DNA from: Acidimicrobiia bacterium
Lineage (GTDB): Bacteria > Actinomycetota > Acidimicrobiia > Acidimicrobiales > Iamiaceae
NCBI GenBank assembly: GCA_019247975.1
Contig: JAFBAD010000160.1
Span: 1-8,570 of the forward strand
DNA: 8,570 nt
Direction of reading: 5' to 3'
Positions 1 to 5,887 of the stretch are shown piece after piece (position 1 is the stretch's first letter; each line of letters starts with the position of its first letter). The notes below the pieces were generated by a model that was not told the origin of the DNA, did no database searches, and saw only the letters and a list, made by a program, of their open reading frames with translations. The translations under genes were made by a program, and so were the position numbers.

Positions 1-2
1 CG

Positions 3-740
3 GTCCGCTACGGCGGCCTCGTCGCGCTCGACCACGTGACCGTCGCGGTGGAGGAGGGCTCGATCACCGGGCTGATCGGACCGAACGGCGCCGGCAAGAC
101 GACCTGCTTCGGTGTGCTGTCCGGGCTCGTGCGACCGCGTGACGGGCGGGTCCTGCTGGACGGAGCCGACGTCACCCGCGCGTCGCCGCAACGGCGGGCC
201 CGGGCCGGGATGGCCCGCACCTTCCAGCACCAGGAGCTCTTCACGTCCTTGACCGTGCGCGAGCACCTCGTGCTCGCCCGCCGGTCCCGCGACCGCAACG
301 TCGCCGGTCGCGTGCTGCTCGACTGCATCGGCTTCGGCGGGCGCGCCCGCTCGGGTGAGGACGACGCGGTCGACGGCCTCCTGGAGCTGGTCGGGCTCAC
401 CCACGTCGCCGGCGCGCGGGCAGGCACCGTGCCTCCCGGCATCGGCCGGCTCGTCGAGCTCGGCCGGGCGCTGGCCACGGAACCGCGGGTGCTCCTGCTC
501 GACGAGCCGTCGTCGGGGCTCGACGCCGACGAGACCGGGGCCCTGACCGAGTGCCTGCGAACGGTGCGGGCCGCGCGCGGGGTGTCGATGCTCCTGGTCG
601 AGCACAACGTGGCGATGGTCCTCGGTCTGGCCGACCGGATGACGGTCCTCGACTTCGGGCGGGTCATCGCCGAGGGCCCGCCTGATGAGGTTGCGAACAG
701 CGACGTCGTGCAGGCCGCCTACCTCGGGACCGCGCCGTGA
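3..740 (+). CDS. livG: Branched-chain amino acid-type ABC transporter ATP-binding protein (LivG-like), 5' partial
   Basis: One of the two cytoplasmic ATPases of a HAAT/Liv-type importer, which takes up branched-chain amino acids or related substrates such as amides and urea. The reading frame is open to the left edge. The residues before the first in-window GTG (VRYGGLVALDH) are the normal beginning of this fold, so the real start lies upstream and the GTG at 36 is internal. Seen: Walker A GPNGAGKTT (78-104), Q-loop region TFQHQELFTSLTV (about 220-258), Walker B VLLLDEPSSGLD (489-524) and the H-loop histidine in VEHN (603-605). The ABC signature is not LSGGQ but VPPGIGR (429-449) followed by LVELGRAL. 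LivG proteins often have a relaxed signature, so this need not mean loss of function. The last four bases overlap the next gene, which suggests translational coupling. Substrate cannot be told from the ATPase alone. Confidence 0.93.
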   Translation, partial: VRYGGLVALDHVTVAVEEGSITGLIGPNGAGKTTCFGVLSGLVRPRDGRVLLDGADVTRASPQRRARAGMARTFQHQELFTSLTVREHLVLARRSRDRNVAGRVLLDCIGFGGRARSGEDDAVDGLLELVGLTHVAGARAGTVPPGIGRLVELGRALATEPRVLLLDEPSSGLDADETGALTECLRTVRAARGVSMLLVEHNVAMVLGLADRMTVLDFGRVIAEGPPDEVANSDVVQAAYLGTAP

Positions 741-1444
741 GCGGCGCCCGCGTCGAGATCGACGGGCTCGGCGTCTCCTACGACGGCGCCCGCGCGCTCG
801 CCGGTGTCGATCTGCAGGTCGAGCCCGGGCAGACGACGGCGGTGCTCGGGGCCAACGGGGCCGGCAAGAGCTCGCTGGCCGCCGCGATCGCCGGCGTCGT
901 CATCCCGCAGCGCGGCCGCATCCGGATCGACGGCACCGACGTGACCCGCTGGCCCTCGCACCGCCGGTCGCGCATGGGCGTCGCCTACGTGCCCGAAGGG
1001 CGCGGCATCTTCCCCCACCTCACCGTGGTCGACAACCTTCGGGCCATGCTGCGCACGGCGGTGGCGCCGAGGGAGCGATCCGCTGCGCTCGACCATGCGC
1101 TCGAGATGTTCCCGGTGCTCGGCGAGCGACGGCGCCAGGCGGCCGGCACCCTCTCGGGCGGGGAGCAGCAGATGCTCTCGCTGGCGCGCGTGCTGGCCGC
1201 CCCGCCCCGGCTGCTCATCGCCGACGAGATGTCGCTCGGCCTCGCGCCCCGGATGGTCGACGTCGTGTTCGACGCGCTCGCCCGGGCGAAAGCCGACGGC
1301 GTGACGATCGTGCTCGTCGAGCAGTACGTCGAACGGGCCATCGACCTCGCCGACGCCGCGACGCTCCTCCGCCACGGCGAGGTCGCCTGGTCCGGGCCGT
1401 TCGGGGAGGCGCTCGAGCAGGTCCGCTCCGGATACCTGACCTGA
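737..1444 (+). CDS. livF: Branched-chain amino acid-type ABC transporter ATP-binding protein (LivF-like)
   Basis: The second ATPase of the same Liv/HAAT importer, expected to pair with the LivG-like protein under two LivH/LivM permeases. It is 235 residues long, normal for LivF. The GTG start overlaps the previous stop (GTGA, 737-740), and no strong ribosome-binding site is needed if translation is coupled. Seen: Walker A GANGAGKSS (residues 38-46), the LivF-typical Q-loop variant VPEGRGIFPHLTV, a full signature LSGGEQQ (from residue 139), Walker B LLIADEMSLGLAP (D163, E164), and VEQ in place of the H-loop histidine (Q196). The glutamine is usual for LivF. DEMS in place of the commoner DEPS is a mild variant. 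It is probably the last gene of the operon, because 114 bases and a possible promoter follow. Family assignment is firm. The transported substrate is unknown. Confidence 0.94.
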   Translation: MSGARVEIDGLGVSYDGARALAGVDLQVEPGQTTAVLGANGAGKSSLAAAIAGVVIPQRGRIRIDGTDVTRWPSHRRSRMGVAYVPEGRGIFPHLTVVDNLRAMLRTAVAPRERSAALDHALEMFPVLGERRRQAAGTLSGGEQQMLSLARVLAAPPRLLIADEMSLGLAPRMVDVVFDALARAKADGVTIVLVEQYVERAIDLADAATLLRHGEVAWSGPFGEALEQVRSGYLT

Positions 1445-1520
1445 CGTAGGCGCCGCGGGTCGCAGCCTCCAGCGCACCGCCGAGTGGGGTGCTGGTACCC
1501 ATCTCGCCTGGGGGCTGGCC

Positions 1521-1552
1521 TTGTGTCGCCCGGGGCCGGGGTTGCGCAGAAT
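1521..1552 (+). promoter_or_regulatory. Candidate leaderless promoter of the FtsX-type permease gene
   Basis: CAGAAT (1547-1552), one mismatch from an actinobacterial -10 TANNNT element, ends exactly six bases before the ATG at 1559. RNA would therefore begin at or next to the start codon. A weak -35 candidate, TTGTGT (1521-1526), sits 20 bases further upstream, a longer spacer than ideal. No Shine-Dalgarno sequence is placed correctly before this ATG, which fits leaderless translation. The remainder of the 1445-1558 gap shows no gene and no convincing terminator. Confidence 0.35.
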
Positions 1553-1558
1553 GCCCTG

Positions 1559-3973
1559 ATGCGCGCGGTGGGAGCGTTCACCCGGGCCGGGGTCCGGTCT
1601 CGTTGGCGCGGCATGGTCGGCGTCGCGCTGCTGCTCGGATTGGCCGGTGGCGTCGTGCTGACGACCGTCGCCGGAGCGCGCCGTACGGACTCCGCCTACG
1701 CCCGGCTGCTGCGCGCCTCCGACGCCGCCGACGTGAACATCGCAGTCAGCGGACCGAACGCGGTCCAGAACATCGGCCACCAGGCCCGCTTCTACGAGGC
1801 AGTGGCACGCCTCCCGGGCGTGGACGTCGTCGCTCCGACCGTCGGCGTCTCCGCCGAGGTCGCGGGCGGCCACACCGAGGTCCTGCTGCGCGGAGGTACC
1901 GACGATCGCCTGGGCCGGCGCGTCGAGCGGCCGAAGCTCACGGCCGGTCGCCTTCCGGACCCGCGCCGGCCCGACGAGGCCCTGGCCGACCGCGCCATCG
2001 CGCACGAGCTGCACCTTCACGCCGGCGACGTGCTGCACCTCCGTGCCGGCCCGGCCGGGCCCCGGGGCCTCGACCCGACCCGTTCGACCGACGTCGTGCT
2101 GCACATCGTGGGCGTCGGCGTCACCCGCGACAACGTGCTCCCGATCTCGTCGCAGGCGTCCGAGCCGACCATCCAGGTCACACCCGCGCTGCTGCACCGG
2201 CTCGGGACCCAGGACTTCGTCTTCGACTCGGCGCTCGTTCGGCTCGCACCCGGCGGGTCGATCGCGGCATTCCACGAGCGCGTCGAGGCCCTCCTCCCCG
2301 ACCATCCCGAGACCGGCGGCCAGCTGTTCGTGGTGGACGAGCGCCAGCAAGCCGCGCGCGTCACCCATGACATCCACCCGCAGGCAGTGGCGCTCCTGCT
2401 CTTCGGCGGGCTCGTCACGCTCACGGGCGGTCTGATCGCCGGCCAGGCCATGCTGCGGCAGGTCCACGTCGCCTCCGAAGATCACGCCACGCTGCGTGCG
2501 CTGGGCGGGAGCCGAGCGCAGCTCGCGTGGGCGACGTCGGCCGAGTGCGCGCTGACGGCGACCCTCGGTGCCGGGCTCTCGGTTGCCGCGGCGATCGCCC
2601 TGTCCGCCCTTATGCCGATCGGTCCTGCGCGCGTGGCGGAGCCGGACACAGGCGTCGCGATCGACGTCACGGTCCTCGCGTTGGGCGCGCTGGCCATCGT
2701 GGTCGCCTTCTCGCTCGGTCTCGTCGGCCCGGTCTGGCGCCTCGTCAGCCGCCGTGAGGAAGCGAGGGCGGTGCGACGGTCGCGCGTCATCGAGCTCGTG
2801 CGTCGATCGAACATCCCGGTGAGCGCCGCAGTGGGAGCGAGCCTCGCGCTCGATGCCGGACGAGGGCGGTCCGCCGTACCTACGAGGACCGCTCTGGCCG
2901 GTGCGGTCGTCGCGGTCGCCGCGATGGCGGCTGCGCTCACGTTCGGCTCCAGCCTCGTTCGGCTCGTCCACACGCCCACCCGCTACGGCCAGACGTGGCA
3001 GGCATCGGTCGACCTCGAGTTCGACCGCATCGCCACGAACGACGCCGCCGCCGTCCTCCGCCGACAGCGCGGCGTCACCGGTTGGACGTTCGGCACACAC
3101 GGTGACGCGACCATCGGCGACCGCCAGGTGAGCGCCATCGCGCTGACCACCGGGCAGGGACCGATCCTGTTCCCGACCCTGCTGCAGGGACGCAACCCAC
3201 GCACGACCCACGAGATCGTGCTCGGCACGACCACGCTGTCGCGGATCCACCACCAGGTCGGTGAGGTCGTCGATGTCGCGCTCCTCGGCCAGCCCGGTTC
3301 GCAACGCATGCGCGTCGTCGGCCGTGCGGTGTTCCCCTTCTTCGGTCAGGGCGAGACCACCCCGACCGGACTCGGGGAGGGCGCGGCGGTGCTCGCGCCC
3401 CCCGGAGGCGACGACGGCGCCAACTTCTTCCTGCTGGCCCTGTCGCCACCGTCGTTCGCGGGCGACCGCGTCAACGCGCTGGCTGCCGGCTTGGACCGAG
3501 CGGGCCTCTGCCCCCAGCACTGCTCCGTCGTCACCGATCAGCGCCCGTCCGATGTCCGCAACTACGGCCGGGTCAGGTCGACGCCGACGGTGCTGGCAGC
3601 CGTGCTCGCGGCCATGGCGATCGCGTCGGTCGCCCACCTCCTCGTCACCGGCGTCTCACGGCGCCGACGTGACCTCGCCATGCTCGGGACCTTCGGGCTC
3701 CTGCGGCGACAGCTCAGCACGGCGGTGATCGTGCAGGCGGTCGTGCTGGTGGCGATGTCGCTCCTCGTCGGGCTGCCGCTCGGCGTGGCGGCCGGCCGGC
3801 TCATCTGGGAGTCGTTCGCGGCGCGATCAGCGGTCGCGCCCGATCCGGCGATCCCGTCGGGGTCGATCCTCGCGATCGTGCCGATCGCGCTGGTCGTCGC
3901 CGGCCTCGTCGCGCTCGTCCCAGCCTGGATGGCCCACCGACTCAGGCCGTCCGTGGAGTTGCGCCGCGCCTGA
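1559..3973 (+). CDS. FtsX/MacB-family ABC transporter permease, 804 aa
   Basis: Integral membrane permease of the FtsX superfamily. These work with a LolD/MacB-type ATPase on lipids, lipoproteins, peptides or cell-envelope signalling rather than on classical import. About eight membrane segments are visible: residues 19-40, 276-300, 328-355, 370-394, 446-468, 678-700, 721-750 and 768-792. They form two FtsX modules (about 275-395 and 675-795), each preceded by a large extracytoplasmic region (about 41-275 and 469-677). Family-typical stretches include AGARRTDSAY after the first helix, DVRNYGRVR before the sixth, and RRRRDLAMLGTFG in the second module. The second external region carries CPQHC (C651, C655); the only other cysteine I see is C330. 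The ATG at 1559 was chosen because the protein then starts just before the first helix. The GTG at 1484 would add 25 residues that do not look like this family. No partner ATPase adjoins it, and the Liv ATPases upstream belong to another class. Substrate unknown. Confidence 0.9.
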   Translation: MRAVGAFTRAGVRSRWRGMVGVALLLGLAGGVVLTTVAGARRTDSAYARLLRASDAADVNIAVSGPNAVQNIGHQARFYEAVARLPGVDVVAPTVGVSAEVAGGHTEVLLRGGTDDRLGRRVERPKLTAGRLPDPRRPDEALADRAIAHELHLHAGDVLHLRAGPAGPRGLDPTRSTDVVLHIVGVGVTRDNVLPISSQASEPTIQVTPALLHRLGTQDFVFDSALVRLAPGGSIAAFHERVEALLPDHPETGGQLFVVDERQQAARVTHDIHPQAVALLLFGGLVTLTGGLIAGQAMLRQVHVASEDHATLRALGGSRAQLAWATSAECALTATLGAGLSVAAAIALSALMPIGPARVAEPDTGVAIDVTVLALGALAIVVAFSLGLVGPVWRLVSRREEARAVRRSRVIELVRRSNIPVSAAVGASLALDAGRGRSAVPTRTALAGAVVAVAAMAAALTFGSSLVRLVHTPTRYGQTWQASVDLEFDRIATNDAAAVLRRQRGVTGWTFGTHGDATIGDRQVSAIALTTGQGPILFPTLLQGRNPRTTHEIVLGTTTLSRIHHQVGEVVDVALLGQPGSQRMRVVGRAVFPFFGQGETTPTGLGEGAAVLAPPGGDDGANFFLLALSPPSFAGDRVNALAAGLDRAGLCPQHCSVVTDQRPSDVRNYGRVRSTPTVLAAVLAAMAIASVAHLLVTGVSRRRRDLAMLGTFGLLRRQLSTAVIVQAVVLVAMSLLVGLPLGVAAGRLIWESFAARSAVAPDPAIPSGSILAIVPIALVVAGLVALVPAWMAHRLRPSVELRRA

Positions 3974-3980
3974 GGCGGGC

Positions 3981-3993
3981 CCAGCCGCGCTGG
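3981..3993 (+). terminator. Small GC-rich hairpin after the permease gene, possible weak terminator
   Basis: CCAGC-CGC-GCTGG forms a perfect five-base-pair stem with a three-base loop, starting eight bases after the permease stop codon. No T-run follows and the stem is short, so it may be chance in GC-rich DNA. The permease and the propeller gene 63 bases downstream could still share a transcript. Confidence 0.2.
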
Positions 3994-4020
3994 CGCGCGA
4001 CGCCGATCAAGTCGGAGACG

Positions 4021-4029
4021 AAGGGCAGG
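4021..4029 (+). promoter_or_regulatory. Ribosome-binding site candidate for the TolB-like gene
   Basis: The purine-rich AAGGGCAGG ends seven bases before the ATG at 4037, an acceptable Shine-Dalgarno distance. It is the main reason for choosing that start over the in-frame GTG at 4073. That GTG has its own weaker GAGG at 4059-4062 with a 10-base spacer. Confidence 0.45.
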
Positions 4030-4036
4030 TACGGTC

Positions 4037-5041
4037 ATGTTGCGGGCTCGACGAGAACGAGGTTCAGGCGGAGTGCGAAACCATCTGGGGTGGACCGCGG
4101 CGGCGCACGCACGCCGCGGTCGGGTAGTGCTGTTGGCGGCCACGGCGTGGTGGGCTCTGGCCATCGCGTGGACGGGCGGAGCCGCGTCGGCGAGCGAGGC
4201 AACCAACGGGCTCATCCTGTTCTCGGCGTTCCCAGCAGGCAACGCGGGCAGCCAGCTGTACACCGTCGACCCGGCGTCGGGCACCGTCGTCGACGTGTCC
4301 GGCGACTCGGTCGGCGACGACCAGGGCCGGTTCTCACCGGACGGCCGGTCGATCGCCTTCCGTCACGGCAACGAGATCTGGACGATGAAGGCGAACGGCT
4401 CGGCCCGCAAGGCCATCACCCACATCGCCGGGGGCGCGAGTTGGCCCGCGTGGTCGCCCGACGGCAAGGAGCTGACGTTCGCAGCCGTGGCCGACGGGCA
4501 GACCGGCGCCGACATCTGGACCGCGAGCGCGAGCGATGGAAGCGCACCGCTCCAGCTCACCCGGCATCACGCCGAGGACCAGCCCACCTGGTCGCCGGAC
4601 GGCAAGTGGATCGCCTACGCCTCGAACCGAGGGGGCAGCGACGACATCTTCCGGATCCCGAGCGACGGATCCGCGTCGGGGACGAACCTCACCCGCAGCT
4701 CCTACCAGGACATCCAGCCCGCCTGGTCACCCGACTCGACCCGGATCCTGTTCACCAGCAACCGGCCCCACTCCGGTGCCATCGGCATCGACCTCTTCAC
4801 CATGTCCGCCACCGGCGGCGCGCCGACCGAGCTCGACCACACGACCGCCTACGGCGACGGACAGAACGGCGCCTACGCGCCCGACGGGACGACGATCGCG
4901 TTCTCCGCGAACAACGGCACCGGCGGCCTCCAGGTCTGGACCGTGCCCGCCGGGGGTGGGGCGAACAGCCAGCTCACCCACCTGCCCGGGAACCCCGGCG
5001 TGAACTCGATCGACTGGCAGCACAAGCCGTCGCCGAAGTAG
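4037..5041 (+). CDS. Exported TolB-like beta-propeller protein (PD40/WD40-like repeats), 334 aa
   Basis: Predicted extracytoplasmic beta-propeller of the TolB C-terminal/PD40 class, usually a binding or scaffold domain. Residues 1-52 look like an export signal: an arginine-rich N-region of about 29 residues, a hydrophobic core VVLLAATAWWALAIAW (30-45), and a likely signal-peptidase site after ASA (50-52). No lipobox cysteine is seen. The rest is repeats with the core W-S-P-D-G: F99, W139, W185, W230 (SPDST) and Y280 (APDG), spaced 40-50 residues apart. A partial N-terminal blade (NGLILFSAF...QLYTVDP) and a closing strand (NSIDW) complete about six blades. The codons for two repeats (4451-4468 and 4589-4606) are nearly identical. 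The N-terminal TolB domain is missing, and there are no tolA/Q/R or pal genes nearby, so this is not a canonical Tol system protein. It has no visible protease or transpeptidase domain. The start is uncertain: GTG 4073 would give a shorter, more usual signal N-region. Exact role unknown. Confidence 0.88.
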   Translation: MLRARRERGSGGVRNHLGWTAAAHARRGRVVLLAATAWWALAIAWTGGAASASEATNGLILFSAFPAGNAGSQLYTVDPASGTVVDVSGDSVGDDQGRFSPDGRSIAFRHGNEIWTMKANGSARKAITHIAGGASWPAWSPDGKELTFAAVADGQTGADIWTASASDGSAPLQLTRHHAEDQPTWSPDGKWIAYASNRGGSDDIFRIPSDGSASGTNLTRSSYQDIQPAWSPDSTRILFTSNRPHSGAIGIDLFTMSATGGAPTELDHTTAYGDGQNGAYAPDGTTIAFSANNGTGGLQVWTVPAGGGANSQLTHLPGNPGVNSIDWQHKPSPK

Positions 5042-5106
5042 GCCCGGCCAGAGCTCGTCGCGGAGTCGGGCTGTGCGGAGAGACGGCCCGCAGCGGATCA
5101 CCGTCC

Positions 5107-5112
5107 TACCGT
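5107..5112 (+). promoter_or_regulatory. Candidate leaderless -10 promoter element of the hydrolase gene
   Basis: TACCGT matches the actinobacterial -10 pattern TANNNT and ends exactly six bases before the ATG at 5119, which would put the transcription start on or beside the start codon. There is no Shine-Dalgarno sequence at the correct distance. No recognisable -35 lies 16-19 bases upstream. The rest of the 77-base gap (5042-5118) holds only weak GC-rich inverted repeats such as TGCGG (5074-5078) with CCGCA (5088-5092). Confidence 0.4.
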
Positions 5113-5118
5113 GCGTGC

Positions 5119-5853
5119 ATGAACTTCACCGGTGAGCCCTCGACGAGCCACGGCGTCGTCGAGCGGCGCTTCGATGTCGACGGCGAACGCGAGACGGTGC
5201 CTGGGATCGTGTGGACCCCCGAAGCATCGACCGGGCCGCGCCCGCTCGTGCTCGTCGGCCACGGGGGCGGGGGGAACAAGCGGATGCCCTACGTCCTGTC
5301 GCTGGCCCGCCGACTGGTTCGCCACGCCGGCTACGCAGTCGTCGCCATCGATGGCGTCGGCCACGGCGATCGGGCCAGCGCCACGAGGACCGCAGATCGA
5401 GGATCAGGCGAGGGGATCTCCCGCACGTTCGTCGCCGACGTGGCGGCCGCCGCGGACGCCATGACCGCGGACTGGACGGTGGTCCTCCGCGAGCTGCGGG
5501 AGCTCGACGACGTCGGCGACGGCCCGCTCGGCTACTGGGGCGTCTCGATGGGGACCATGTTCGGCGCGCCGTTCGTGGCGGCGACGCCCGAGGTCCGTTG
5601 CGCGGTGCTCGGTTTGATGGGCACCCTCGACGACACCAACCCGTGGAGCACGGCCGCGCCCGCGATCTCCTGCCCGGTGTTGTTCCTCGTGCAACTCGAC
5701 GACGAGCTCGTGCCCACCGAGTCTGCGTTGGCCCTGTTCCGCTCCATCGGATCGCAGGACAAGCGGCTCCACGCGCACCCCGGAGCCCACGCCGCCGTTC
5801 CGGCCGAGGAGATGGAGGCATCGGAAGCCTTCTTCGCCACCCATCTCACCTGA
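5119..5853 (+). CDS. Alpha/beta hydrolase, dienelactone hydrolase-like, 244 aa
   Basis: Cytoplasmic serine hydrolase by fold; there is no signal peptide. Seen in order: a strand and oxyanion-hole motif LVGHGGGG (H48 onward), a nucleophile elbow GVSMG with Ser143, the acid motif LDDELVP with Asp195 as likely catalytic residue, and HPGAH with His224. This is a complete Ser-Asp-His triad at normal spacing, and the length is typical of dienelactone hydrolase or YqkD-like single-domain hydrolases. The nucleophile is serine, not the cysteine of true dienelactone hydrolases, so an esterase or peptidase-like acyl hydrolase is more likely than chlorocatechol breakdown. The ATG at 5119 was chosen because it begins a coherent fold. 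The same frame stays open far to the left, but that part lies under the propeller gene and has no protein-like pattern. A possible leaderless promoter precedes it, and the helicase gene follows 34 bases after the stop. Substrate unknown. Confidence 0.9.
   Translation: MNFTGEPSTSHGVVERRFDVDGERETVPGIVWTPEASTGPRPLVLVGHGGGGNKRMPYVLSLARRLVRHAGYAVVAIDGVGHGDRASATRTADRGSGEGISRTFVADVAAAADAMTADWTVVLRELRELDDVGDGPLGYWGVSMGTMFGAPFVAATPEVRCAVLGLMGTLDDTNPWSTAAPAISCPVLFLVQLDDELVPTESALALFRSIGSQDKRLHAHPGAHAAVPAEEMEASEAFFATHLT
5126..5135. repeat. Perfect 10-base palindrome inside the hydrolase start region
   Basis: TCACCGGTGA reads the same on both strands and lies 8 to 17 bases into the hydrolase coding sequence, just downstream of the candidate transcription start. 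It could be an operator half-site arrangement, but palindromes of this size occur by chance and it also encodes ordinary residues of the protein. Confidence 0.2.
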
Positions 5854-5887
5854 CGGTTCGAGCGAGGTCGTGCCCGATCGGGCGGCC

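Noticed and set aside
1484..1558. Upstream GTG start for the permease, adding 25 residues
   Set aside because: The extra residues do not resemble the family. The protein normally begins just before the first membrane helix, and the ATG at 1559 has a promoter-like element at the correct distance.
719..3637. A 972-codon open frame on the minus strand opposite livF and the permease gene
   Set aside because: Its translation is rich in R, G, A, D and H without any domain pattern, while the + strand encodes well-recognised proteins. Long antisense frames are expected in very GC-rich genes because stop codons are rare there.
5066..5092. Inverted repeats in the gap before the hydrolase gene, considered as a terminator
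   Set aside because: The stems are only five base pairs, alternatives overlap, and there is no T-run; such pairings are common by chance at this base composition.
4090..5118. Apparent 343-residue N-terminal extension of the hydrolase, in frame and open
   Set aside because: It lies entirely within or just after the propeller gene in a different frame. Its translation is arginine-rich and unstructured, and a full hydrolase begins at the ATG at 5119.
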